From NCBI RefSeq assembly GCF_002848005.1, contig NZ_PKHX01000002.1:1-64000 (forward strand): 64,000 nt of DNA, read 5' to 3'. The stretch comes from Varibaculum cambriense (GTDB taxonomy: Bacteria; Actinomycetota; Actinomycetes; Actinomycetales; Actinomycetaceae). The position numbers were made by a program, and so were the translations under genes. The notes under the pieces were generated by a model. That model saw only the letters and a list, made by a program, of their open reading frames with translations, did no database searches and was not told the origin of the DNA. Positions 8,899-18,170 of this stretch are shown here, in pieces; positions within the stretch are counted from its first letter, which is position 1, and the number at the start of each line of letters is the position of its first letter.

Positions 8899-9209
8899 AA
8901 AATTTTTTACGAAATTGTTCCCCTATCTGCCAATTGCTACCCCTAACTGCAACCTGGTCAACATCTTAAACTAGCGGAAAATCGGTAGTTACTGATCTTT
9001 TTTCTAGGAAACGTGCAGAACCTGGGGTCGTGCGGGGAAAGGTTTTTCCTCCTGCCCAAAGTTCGTATTTGCCCGTGGCAAATACTAATTTTCAACACAA
9101 AGCCCGAAAAACAATTCTGATTTATAGCCAGGTATCCGAAAGGTAAAAAATGTGATGGCAGGCGTGTCTACCTACTCGGATAAAACCTTTCCCCGCACCC
9201 GATATTCAC
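8899..9209. other. intergenic stretch with inverted repeats
   Basis: About 310 bp between tRNA-Arg and the small membrane gene. I see no credible ORF. It holds two copies of the GTGCGGGGAAAGG element in opposite orientation (9030-9054 and 9185-9198). No attachment-site copy of the tRNA 3' end was spotted by eye. Confidence 0.6.
9030..9054 (+). repeat. 25-nt inverted repeat, left copy
   Basis: GTGCGGGGAAAGG followed by TTTTTCCTCCTG. The exact reverse complement of all 25 nt is found at 9807-9831. The pair flanks the small membrane protein gene at 9210-9614. Confidence 0.85.
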
Positions 9210-9227
9210 CTAAAAGGCACCGTCAAG
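9185..9227 (-). repeat. 43-bp repeat, copy 1 (includes 3' end of the membrane gene)
   Basis: On the minus strand this segment contains TTGACGG near one end and GTGCGGGGAAAGGT at the other. It matches 9818-9860 at 35 of 43 positions by hand alignment. The copy supplies the last codons (LDGAF-stop) of the membrane protein gene. Confidence 0.75.
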
Positions 9228-9614
9228 TGACTTAGCAGAGGGGTTCCAGGTGGTTGGAACTTTATAAAGCAGAATATCGACCGCAACAAAAATGAGCATT
9301 CCGATCACGATAAGTGGGAGTAGACCCTTCGTCCACATTGGGTCTGCAGCCCCTAAATCGGCGGCATCAACCATGGCTCCAAACGCGGCAACGGCATAAG
9401 CCAAACAGCCAATCGCAAGACACCAGGCAGCTACAACCATAACTTTGATTCGTGCCGCCATCGCGCTTTTTATTACCAGCCAGGAAGCGATACCTCCCAG
9501 CACCAAGGCGAAAATAAAAGGAGGTAGCGGAATAGGAATAAACACAGATAGCAACGCGAAAACAGGCCACAGCAGCACAAATAATTTTCGCTTGTCAAGA
9601 GCGTTATTAGTCAA
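9210..9614 (-). CDS. small integral membrane protein of unknown function
   Basis: A 134-residue protein with four to five hydrophobic segments (about 11-28, 30-48, 56-82, 96-116) and short loops. I do not recognise a family. The start is TTG with GGGAGGG 8 nt upstream. The gene lies alone between tRNA-Arg and a hydrolase gene and is bracketed by inverted repeats; its last codons fall inside a 43-bp repeated sequence. This looks like an accessory gene, possibly moved with the repeats. Confidence 0.55.
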   Translation of the reverse strand: MTNNALDKRKLFVLLWPVFALLSVFIPIPLPPFIFALVLGGIASWLVIKSAMAARIKVMVVAAWCLAIGCLAYAVAAFGAMVDAADLGAADPMWTKGLLPLIVIGMLIFVAVDILLYKVPTTWNPSAKSLDGAF

Positions 9615-9995
9615 TGATCTTCCCTCCCTTTGGATTACAACAGGCGTTCAACATTTAAAAACAGCTGCTATATAGTCTTCTTAACTACAAGGAAAATTTT
9701 GTTTCACTTGCACCCTGCTGTCAATAGGTCGCTGTAGTTTAAAAATGAGCAAGAAAACTCCTGATCTCGAGGACGTGCGGGGAAAGGTCTTTTTCAAGTT
9801 TTTGGTCAGGAGGAAAAACCTTTCCCCGCACTCGGCACTCACCAAAAACGCGCCGTCAACCGATTCAACAGCTAATGCACTTTTGTTAGGCAGACCCGCA
9901 TAAGCCCGCATTACCTGGGTTTTCCCCATAGAGTGGAAGTAGCCCGGAAACTGTCAGACTTCCCCTTTGGCAGGTGTCCCCTACAAGGAGCAGCA
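9615..9995. other. intergenic stretch with hairpin-forming repeat
   Basis: About 380 bp without a convincing gene. An 82-codon minus-strand frame (9681-9929) exists, but its DGAF-like segment is explained by the DNA repeat it shares with 9185-9227, so I do not call it a gene. The ribosome-binding site AAGGAG of the next gene lies at 9985-9990. Confidence 0.55.
9775..9831. repeat. 14-bp inverted repeat (hairpin) of the GTGCGGGGAAAGG family
   Basis: GTGCGGGGAAAGGT at 9775-9788 is the perfect reverse complement of ACCTTTCCCCGCAC at 9818-9831, with 29 nt between. The right arm is part of the 25-nt copy that matches 9030-9054 inversely, and 9818-9860 is the second copy of the 43-bp repeat. Confidence 0.85.
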
Positions 9996-10829
9996 ATGCG
10001 CAAGTTCGCTTTTTTAGATCTAGACGGAACCATAATCGACCACAACCAGGTGATCAGCACCAAGGTAAAGGAAGCTATCACCGCCGCCACTGCGAACGGG
10101 CACAAAGTATTTATCGCCACTGGACGCTCCTATCCGGAGCTTTATCCCTCCCTATTTTCCCTGCCCTTTTCCGGCCTGATTACCGCCAACGGCGCGTACG
10201 TAGAATTGGGAGACCAAGTACTGGCCGATCATTCGATAGACCAGACAGGCATCGCCGAGTGGACGGATTATTTCCGCCGCAGCGGCGCCACTTGGATTTG
10301 GCAAGGTAAAGACCATTTTTATCCCTCCGAAAATTTTCTGGATTTTTTCCGCCTCTCCGGAAAATCTGACCGCGCTGCCACCGGCGACTGGGCTGCCTAC
10401 CTCGAACAGATCACGCCTTACCTAGCTACCGGCATCCCCACTTCTGCCGGTAAATGCATGTTCTATCTCTCCCCCGAAGCGCCTTCCAACTTCGAAGAAG
10501 CCCACCGGCTGTTCGGGGATCGCTACATGGTTATCCCCGGATCAGTTGATGTGCGCATAGGCGAAGTGGTGGAAATAGGGGTAAAAGGGGTCAATAAAGG
10601 CACCGCGGTGCGTGAGGTCCTCAAGTATTTTGGAGGAGACCCGGCTCAGGCGCTCGCGATCGGCGACTCGGTAAACGACTATGAAATGGTACGGGAGGCA
10701 GGTATCGGGGTGTGCCTGGCGGGCGGAGCAGAAAAACTCCGCGAGATCGCCGACTGGATTGCTCCCCCAATTGAAGAGGACGGGGTAGCGGCCGCCTTTA
10801 AACGTTTCGGTTTACTGGATCCCGCCTAA
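9996..10829 (+). CDS. HAD-superfamily phosphatase, Cof subfamily
   Basis: A 277-residue protein. Motif I is FLDLDGTIID at the N terminus (nucleophile Asp), motif II is the FIATGRSYPEL threonine region, and motif IV is IGDSVNDYEM near the C terminus. Between them lies a C2-type cap, as in Cof-type sugar and nucleotide phosphatases. The substrate is unknown. Start chosen at ATG 9996 because AAGGAG lies 5 nt upstream and the protein then begins directly before motif I, as in the family; the frame is open 21 codons further without a ribosome-binding site. It is convergent with the next gene, with 3 nt between the stops. Confidence 0.87.
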   Translation: MRKFAFLDLDGTIIDHNQVISTKVKEAITAATANGHKVFIATGRSYPELYPSLFSLPFSGLITANGAYVELGDQVLADHSIDQTGIAEWTDYFRRSGATWIWQGKDHFYPSENFLDFFRLSGKSDRAATGDWAAYLEQITPYLATGIPTSAGKCMFYLSPEAPSNFEEAHRLFGDRYMVIPGSVDVRIGEVVEIGVKGVNKGTAVREVLKYFGGDPAQALAIGDSVNDYEMVREAGIGVCLAGGAEKLREIADWIAPPIEEDGVAAAFKRFGLLDPA

Positions 10830-10832
10830 GGT

Positions 10833-12137
10833 TTAAAAGAACTTATATCCTTCCAGATCGGTGAAGGTAAATCCTTTCCCGGTAGAAACATTTACGCAGG
10901 TAGCGTCGGTACCTCCGAAAGTGCAGGCATATTTACCGAGCTGAGTGTATTGACCCGGCCCCAGTGACTGCAGATCAAAGCGTTTACCACTGTTATCCCT
11001 TTGACCAGATTTAACATCTTCATACAGCGGGGTAGTGCCGTTTACGCACCCACCGATACCAGAGGAGTTATCCCATACCCCCAGCACGGATAGGCGCAGA
11101 TCACCCTGCTGACATTTTCCGACGTTACCGGCAGCATCGAAGTTACTGGCGGTAGCACAAACCACCCCACTGCCGCTAGCCAGGGCACCGGAGCTATCTG
11201 CCGCTAAAGGCACCAGCGGAGGCGGGGTTTCTTCCAGTTTTTCCGCAATGGTGCACACTACAATTCCGGACTGCGAACGGAATGTTACCCGCTTCTTGTC
11301 TCCTCCCAATTGTGCCGGCGTCACCGGTTGCGCGGCTAGCACCTTCTTGACCTGCTCAGTTTGGGTGGTGGCCACCGGTTTTGGCTCCGGAGCGGCCACG
11401 GTTTCAGTAGCCTCTGCCTGCGAACCCAAGGGAACCGCCGAAGGCACCTTTCCGGTACTAAGCCGCACTATCTGCCAGCTAACTAAAGCGATTAAAACCA
11501 GTACTACCAGTCCATACAGTAGCCACAGTGGGGAGCGTCGCGAGGAGGTTGCTTCCGGTATTTTTTGCTCTGCTTCGCCCAAGCTGGCTGACGTCAGGGA
11601 AGCAGGAGAAGCATCCTCCGGCATAGTTGAGGTTGATCCGCTAGGATTGACTGCCCTAGGCTGCGCGGAAGTGAAGTTACTTTGCGGTGCCACCTGGTTG
11701 CTGGGCAAGGCGCCGTAAACCGAGGCGGGCGCGTCATAGTCCCCTGCTGCTACCGGCGAGTTAGCACCCGGACTTTCCTGCGTGGAAGCGGGATTAGGGG
11801 CGGCAGCCGGCGGAACCGGAGCGGGATTGGCTGGCTGATAGTTTTCAGCCGGCAGAGCGGTTTGTAGGGAAGGCCGCATATTTTGACGCGGAGGCACGGC
11901 TGGACGGGGTGCTACGGAGCGCACTCGCGGTGGTTGCTGGTACTGATGTGGCTCCGGAGCCCCTGGGGAAGGAACCTGGGGAATCCCGCCCGCAGGCAGT
12001 GGCGGCTGCACAGGTGATGACGGCTGGTGGCTGGCAGAGCGGGGAGGAAAATAGCGTCCTTGACCCGGGGCAGAGGCGTGCGGATTCGCCTGCGGCTCCC
12101 CCTCGCCGCGATAACCGTAACCGGGCTGTTCACTCAC
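10833..12137 (-). CDS. proline-rich single-pass membrane protein, extracellular Cys-containing domain
   Basis: A 434-residue protein. Residues 1-200 are proline-, glutamine- and serine-rich and probably disordered. One transmembrane helix follows (WLLYGLVVLVLIALVSWQIV, about 205-225), then a secreted domain with six cysteines, probably forming disulfides (KRVTFRSQSGIVVCTIAEK near its start). No family is recognised. Start set at GTG 12137: AGGAG lies 8 nt upstream, and GTGA overlaps the TGA of the upstream exonuclease gene by 4 nt, indicating translational coupling. The in-frame GTG at 12146 overlaps the ribosome-binding site and is less likely. It may be a surface or cell-envelope protein, but no function can be stated. 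Confidence 0.65.
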   Translation of the reverse strand: MSEQPGYGYRGEGEPQANPHASAPGQGRYFPPRSASHQPSSPVQPPLPAGGIPQVPSPGAPEPHQYQQPPRVRSVAPRPAVPPRQNMRPSLQTALPAENYQPANPAPVPPAAAPNPASTQESPGANSPVAAGDYDAPASVYGALPSNQVAPQSNFTSAQPRAVNPSGSTSTMPEDASPASLTSASLGEAEQKIPEATSSRRSPLWLLYGLVVLVLIALVSWQIVRLSTGKVPSAVPLGSQAEATETVAAPEPKPVATTQTEQVKKVLAAQPVTPAQLGGDKKRVTFRSQSGIVVCTIAEKLEETPPPLVPLAADSSGALASGSGVVCATASNFDAAGNVGKCQQGDLRLSVLGVWDNSSGIGGCVNGTTPLYEDVKSGQRDNSGKRFDLQSLGPGQYTQLGKYACTFGGTDATCVNVSTGKGFTFTDLEGYKFF

Positions 12138-12820
12138 GCTAGCCACTCCTCGTTTACATCGGGGTTGCGCCCTTTGGACTGCAGGAATTGGTTAAAATGC
12201 TGCGCCCATTCGCGATGCTGATCCCGCTGATAGTCTTGCAGCTGCCGCAAATCCATCTGCCCTAATTGGGGATAAGCGGCACCCAGCGCCCGCAAAACCG
12301 CAATAGTTTGTCGCACGTCTACTAGGGCATCATGCAGGTTATCTTCCCCGCGTACCTGGTAAAACTCCGCGAGCGCCCCCAAGGTACGTTTGCCGCGCCG
12401 ATAGCGATCCAATGCCCGATCCAGCACCAGAGGATCGATGACCGGCAAAAATTCTACCCGCTCACGTATAGTGGGTAACCCCAAACGCGTCAGGTGATGA
12501 TCTAGCAGCGGCAAATCGAAAGAGGCGTTGTAGATGACCACCGGAACTTGTGCTCGGCCGCAAGCCTCAAGAACCTGAGCGACCTCCGTCACCACTTGCT
12601 CTAGGGGGCGTCCATGCTGACGGGCATACTCGGTGGAAATTCCGTGAACCTGTTGGGCTGGTTCCGGGATGGGGATACCGGGATCAGCTAGCCAGGTTTG
12701 TTCCCGAGTTTGCCCATGCCGCCATTCCACACAGGCAGCGGTAACAATGCGATCAGTTGCGGGTTTTACTCCGGTGGTTTCGGTATCGAAACCCATAAAC
12801 GGACCCTCAATCCAACTCAC
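12134..12820 (-). CDS. DEDDh-type 3'-5' exonuclease (DnaQ-like)
   Basis: A 228-residue protein. The DEDDh residues are all visible: FDTETTG (Exo I), YNASFDLPLLDHHL (Exo II) and HDALVDV (Exo III, His and Asp). It is like the proofreading epsilon subunit but short and stand-alone, as in actinobacterial 'exonuclease domain' proteins involved in DNA or RNA end trimming. It is the first gene of a two-gene unit with the proline-rich membrane protein (4-nt overlap). The target is unknown. Confidence 0.85.
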   Translation of the reverse strand: MSWIEGPFMGFDTETTGVKPATDRIVTAACVEWRHGQTREQTWLADPGIPIPEPAQQVHGISTEYARQHGRPLEQVVTEVAQVLEACGRAQVPVVIYNASFDLPLLDHHLTRLGLPTIRERVEFLPVIDPLVLDRALDRYRRGKRTLGALAEFYQVRGEDNLHDALVDVRQTIAVLRALGAAYPQLGQMDLRQLQDYQRDQHREWAQHFNQFLQSKGRNPDVNEEWLA

Positions 12821-12877
12821 CGCTTACTCCTTACCTTGCCCGCGTTGCCGGAACTTTCGTTTCAAATAATACGTGGT

Positions 12878-14730
<1,853 letters not shown>

Positions 14731-15033
14731 ATGAGCGACTTCTCGCGACTTCCGGGACCGGTGGCTGATTTATGGGAGTGGCAATACCAAGGGGCTTGCC
14801 GAAACCTCGACACCGAACAATTTTTTCATCCCGAGGGCGAACGCGGAGGAACTCGCCGGCGGCGCGATGACGCTGCGAAGGCGATCTGCGCTCAATGTCC
14901 GGTGATCGCGGAGTGCCGCGAGTATGCGTTGGCGGCTCAGGAACCCTATGGAGTGTGGGGCGGTCTTACCCAGGAGGAACGCCGCGAACTGATTAGAGAA
15001 AGTCGCGAGGAAGCCGAGCGGCTCACCGCTTAG
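14731..15033 (+). CDS. WhiB-family Fe-S transcriptional regulator (WhiB2/WhiB3-like)
   Basis: A 100-residue protein with the four cysteines that ligate the [4Fe-4S] cluster (one in GACRN, three in ICAQCPVIAEC), the GVWGG turn and a basic C-terminal segment. FHPEGERGGTRRRR and EPYGVWGG fit the WhiB2/WhmD or WhiB3 branch better than WhiB1. WhiB proteins are unique to actinobacteria and their phages and bind the primary sigma factor to control division, redox or developmental genes. AAAGGAG precedes the ATG at good distance. A strong terminator follows at 15088. Confidence 0.92.
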   Translation: MSDFSRLPGPVADLWEWQYQGACRNLDTEQFFHPEGERGGTRRRRDDAAKAICAQCPVIAECREYALAAQEPYGVWGGLTQEERRELIRESREEAERLTA

Positions 15034-15087
15034 CGCCGCTGTCTTACAAACGGCTGTTGGGCGCCGAAAGACGGACGGACAAATTAG

Positions 15088-15128
15088 AAAATGGATCCAG
15101 GTTATTCCTGGATCCATTTTGCATTTTT
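15088..15128 (+). terminator. Rho-independent terminator after whiB
   Basis: A perfect 14-bp stem AAAATGGATCCAGG / CCTGGATCCATTTT with the 5-nt loop TTATT, followed by GCATTTTT. The flanking A and T runs would also let it serve the convergent bS22 gene. Confidence 0.85.
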
Positions 15129-15133
15129 GCCCG

Positions 15134-15232
15134 CTACTTCTTGTTGCGACGCTGGTGACGAGTCTTACGCAACAGCTTACGGTGCTTTTTCTTAGACATG
15201 CGCTTGCGGCGCTTTTTGATTACCGAGCCCAC
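15134..15232 (-). CDS. 30S ribosomal protein bS22 (AURKAIP1/COX24-domain)
   Basis: A 32-residue, extremely basic protein: it begins [16 protein letters not shown], with [18 protein letters not shown] at the end, which is the characteristic actinobacterial bS22 sequence. It binds the small ribosomal subunit. The start is GTG with AAGGAG 6 nt upstream. It is followed on the same strand by the terminator at 15088 and preceded by the excisionase-like HTH gene, the same neighbourhood as Mycobacterium Rv0500/Rv0500A. Confidence 0.93.
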   Translation of the reverse strand: MGSVIKKRRKRMSKKKHRKLLRKTRHQRRNKK

Positions 15233-15324
15233 TAGGTTCTCCTTTTGCTTCTTGGTGCGCGCGCGGCGCAGACATTACCTTAAGGTATTTTTCTCGCACT
15301 ACTATACAACAACTTAAGCAGCGG

Positions 15325-15540
15325 TTAACTATTGGCTACGCCTGAGGATTGTTCCCAGTCACCAAAACCCTGCCCCATCATCTGGTCGATGGCCGCAGCC
15401 GGTACCCGAAAAGATTTACCGACTCGAACTGCGGGGATATCACCGGCGTGGATCATGCGATAGACCGTCATTTTAGACACGCGCATTAGTTCCGCGACTT
15501 CTGCCACTGTTACGAAGCGCGGAGCTTGCTGCTGTGCCAT
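15325..15540 (-). CDS. excisionase-family HTH DNA-binding protein (Rv0500/BldC-like)
   Basis: A 71-residue MerR-like winged HTH protein: TVAEVAELMRVSKMTVYRMI forms the HTH, and VRVGKSFRVPAAAID follows as the wing. This matches the conserved actinobacterial protein encoded beside bS22. It probably acts as a small DNA-binding regulator; targets are unknown. Start chosen at ATG 15540 with AGGACGG upstream; a 9-codon in-frame extension lacks a ribosome-binding site. Confidence 0.85.
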   Translation of the reverse strand: MAQQQAPRFVTVAEVAELMRVSKMTVYRMIHAGDIPAVRVGKSFRVPAAAIDQMMGQGFGDWEQSSGVANS

Positions 15541-15582
15541 AATGTTCCGTCCTAAGTTCGAATCCATGCCGGTTAGGGAATA

Positions 15583-15619
15583 TTTATAAGCTTAAGCCGT
15601 TGACCTAGAAAAATTCTAG
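15583..15619 (-). promoter_or_regulatory. candidate promoter of the HTH-bS22 unit with palindrome
   Basis: On the minus strand TTTCTA (15606-15611) and TATAAA (15583-15588) are 17 bp apart. The palindrome CTAGAA-AAA-TTCTAG (15605-15619) overlaps the -35 and could be an operator, for instance for autoregulation by the HTH protein. Confidence 0.35.
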
Positions 15620-15875
15620 AGTTTCAGGCATCCATGTATAAAAATACCCCAAGAGACCCAGTTTTCTCAACTGTCACAGGAAAGTCACTAAAAAACCATA
15701 GATTTCCGCCAATTTTTAAAGTTATTTTAGTTATTTTTGTACTGATTTACCCTACTGGAAGTCATATTTTTCGGTATTGCCGCTGCGGAAAGAATCTTGC
15801 CTACCGGGTCTAACCGAAAGTAGAGGCAGCGGGATAATATCAAGGCAGGAAATATTTCTATTTAAAGGAGGTGCA

Positions 15876-17252
15876 ATGGCAAAACAGCGGCGCGTTTCCA
15901 AACGCGCAAAGGTCAGAGAATCGATAGACCATCTTGCCCGCACCTCCCCAGCTCGGCTGGTAGTAATGGTGTTCGCAGCAATCATCCTGGTCATGACGCT
16001 ACTGCTTTCGTTACCGATTGCCACCACCACCGGCAAACCCGCTCCCCTGGTAGACGCGGTCTTTACTTCCACCTCAGCGGTTTGTGTAACCGGCCTTACC
16101 GTGGTCAACACCGCTTCCTATTGGTCTTTATTTGGACAAATCGTGATCATGTTGGGGATCCTAATTGGCGGTCTAGGGGTAATGACTCTGGCATCGATAT
16201 TGGCACTAGCGGTATCACGCCATATTGGGCTGACCCAAAGGATGCTGGCTGCCATCGAGAAAACTGCTTCCCTGGGCAAAGTCGGTGCCCTGATCCGCAC
16301 GGTGATCGTCACCTCGCTGACTTGCGAATCGATTATTTTCATCGCGCTACTACCTCGCTTCTTAACCTTGAACGAGTCGGTTGGCTCCGCGATCTGGCAC
16401 GCTCTGTTCCAGTCCATCTCCATTTTCAATAATGCGGGACTAATCAACCTACCTGAGGGAATAGATGCCCACCTGGGGGATTGGTGGATGATCACCCCGG
16501 TAATCCTGGGAACTTTCCTGGGGGCTCTGGGATTCCCAGTCATGTTAGACCTCAAAGAAAACTGGCGGTCCCCCCATAAACTTAGTTTGCATTCAAAACT
16601 AACTATCACTACCTACCTGGCCGTTTGGCTATTTACCGCGGTAGTAATCGCCTGTTCAGAATGGAATAACCGGGGAACTTTCGGCTCCATGAGCACTTCC
16701 GAATCCCTGCAAACCTCGATTCTGTTCGGAGTGAACTCCCGCTCTTCCGGGATTAGCACTATTGACGTGGGACAAATGACCAGAGGATCCTGGTTCCTGC
16801 TGGACGTACTGATGTTTATTGGCGGGGGCTCCGCCTCCACCGCGGGAGGTATCAAAGTCTCCACGCTGGCAGTGATGATCTTGGCGATTATGGCGGAGGC
16901 GCGCGGGGATCGCGACGTAGAAGCCTTCCATCGCCGCATTCCCCCTTCGGTGGTGCGCCTGTCGGTAGCCGTGACCGGTTTGGGATCCATCATGGTGGTA
17001 ACCGCTATTTTCTTCTTACTTTCGGTGACCGACTATTCTATGGACGTTATCGGATTCGAAGTGATTTCTGCTTTCGCCACCGTGGGATTATCAACCGGAA
17101 TCACCCCCGATTTACCGATTATCGGGAAATATGCGCTGGTACTACTAATGTTTGCGGGCAGGACTGGCACTATGACCGTGGCGGCGGCGCTCGCGCTGCG
17201 CGAGCGCCGCAGAGTTATCAGAATGCCCGAAGAACGTCCTATCATCGGATAG
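15876..17252 (+). CDS. TrkH/KtrB-family potassium uptake membrane subunit
   Basis: A 458-residue integral membrane protein made of four M1-P-M2 repeats. Filter-like segments are visible: TSAVCVTGLTVV, SIFNNAGLIN, NSRSSGISTID and FATVGLSTGITPD. The glycine-rich GGSASTAGGIKVST lies in the third repeat region. It should form a K+ (or Na+/K+) channel controlled by the cytoplasmic TrkA/KtrA ring. Start chosen at ATG 15876 (AAAGGAGG 5 nt upstream) although the frame is open 33 codons further. Its probable partner (17402-18070) is convergent rather than in an operon. The basic N-terminal tail KQRRVSKRAKVRE is cytoplasmic. Confidence 0.9.
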   Translation: MAKQRRVSKRAKVRESIDHLARTSPARLVVMVFAAIILVMTLLLSLPIATTTGKPAPLVDAVFTSTSAVCVTGLTVVNTASYWSLFGQIVIMLGILIGGLGVMTLASILALAVSRHIGLTQRMLAAIEKTASLGKVGALIRTVIVTSLTCESIIFIALLPRFLTLNESVGSAIWHALFQSISIFNNAGLINLPEGIDAHLGDWWMITPVILGTFLGALGFPVMLDLKENWRSPHKLSLHSKLTITTYLAVWLFTAVVIACSEWNNRGTFGSMSTSESLQTSILFGVNSRSSGISTIDVGQMTRGSWFLLDVLMFIGGGSASTAGGIKVSTLAVMILAIMAEARGDRDVEAFHRRIPPSVVRLSVAVTGLGSIMVVTAIFFLLSVTDYSMDVIGFEVISAFATVGLSTGITPDLPIIGKYALVLLMFAGRTGTMTVAAALALRERRRVIRMPEERPIIG

Positions 17253-17362
17253 TTTGGCCAAGCGCCTAAAGTTTTTTGGATAGAAGTTAGTGGCGGGGCA
17301 CGGGTACCGACCCCGGTTAAAATACCTACACGATTAGCCGCGCCACGCCCTCGGAAATTACT

Positions 17363-17383
17363 AAAAAAGCCGTAAAGTCGGCT
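17363..17383 (-). terminator. terminator of the TrkA-like gene
   Basis: On the minus strand AGCCG-ACTTTA-CGGCT is followed directly by TTTTTT. It lies 19 bp past the TrkA-like stop codon. Confidence 0.65.
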
Positions 17384-17401
17384 CTGATCCCAAAACGCAG
17401 G

Positions 17402-18070
17402 TTAGGGCATTTGCGCAAACTGCTCTAAGAGTTCAGCATCGCCGGAGACAATAATGATGTCGTTTGCGTCTACCCGGGTTTGGGGAGCAGCATATTCAAA
17501 GGGCTCACCAGGAGAGAGCACCCCAATCACCGTGACCCCATACCGAGAGCGAGTATCTAGTTCTGCCAAAGTAAAGCCGTGACAGGCCTTGGGCGGACGC
17601 ATTTTCACTACCGAGAAGCCCTTGCGGTCCATCTCGATATAGTCCAGCATCTTGCCACCCACCAGGTGCGCGGTGCGCACCCCGGCATCATATTCGGGGT
17701 AGACCACGTGGTGAGCTCCAATTCGTTTCAGGATAGACCCATGCTCTAGAGAAGTGGCTTTTGCCCAGATCGACCCGATTCCCAGATCCACCAAGTTCGC
17801 GGTGATCAACACCGATGCCTCTAAGGCGGTTCCTACCCCCACTACGGCAGCTTGAAAATCAGTGGCTCCCAGCTGCTCTAAGGCTTCGGCACTGGTGGCA
17901 TCGGCTTGCACCACGGGCAGACGAGACTGCCATTGGGTAACGATCCGCGGGGACTTTTCTACCGCCAAGACTTCGCGCTCCAGGCTCTCTAAAGAGGCAG
18001 CTACCGCCGAACCGAAACGCCCCAAACCGATAACTAGCACTCCAGATGCGCCAGCATCCCGTTTCGCCAT
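17402..18070 (-). CDS. TrkA/KtrA-family potassium channel regulatory subunit
   Basis: A 222-residue cytoplasmic protein: an RCK-N Rossmann domain (VIGLGRFGSAVA, then AVEKSP at the end of beta 2) followed by an RCK-C domain (about 140-220, with VIGVLSPGEPFEYAAPQTRVDANDI). It binds NAD(H)/ATP and gates the TrkH/KtrB subunit. It is the length of KtrA, half that of E. coli TrkA. It is convergent with the TrkH-type gene, an unusual arrangement for two subunits of one system. Confidence 0.9.
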   Translation of the reverse strand: MAKRDAGASGVLVIGLGRFGSAVAASLESLEREVLAVEKSPRIVTQWQSRLPVVQADATSAEALEQLGATDFQAAVVGVGTALEASVLITANLVDLGIGSIWAKATSLEHGSILKRIGAHHVVYPEYDAGVRTAHLVGGKMLDYIEMDRKGFSVVKMRPPKACHGFTLAELDTRSRYGVTVIGVLSPGEPFEYAAPQTRVDANDIIIVSGDAELLEQFAQMP

Positions 18071-18170
18071 CTACGTCCTCCTCTTGTCCCCAGCTGTAGA
18101 TAATTATGCGTTCTGCTTCCAGCCTACCCCGCTCGAATGTTTCACAGGTTCGCCGCGCTAGAGTTAAGGC

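Noticed and set aside
8899..9209. Prophage or island attachment site at tRNA-Arg
   Set aside because: No second copy of the tRNA 3' end and no integrase gene were found in the window.
9681..9929. 82-codon minus-strand ORF with a DGAF-like segment matching the end of the neighbouring membrane gene
   Set aside because: The match is fully explained by the 43-bp DNA repeat; there is no ribosome-binding site and the rest of the frame has no protein-like pattern.
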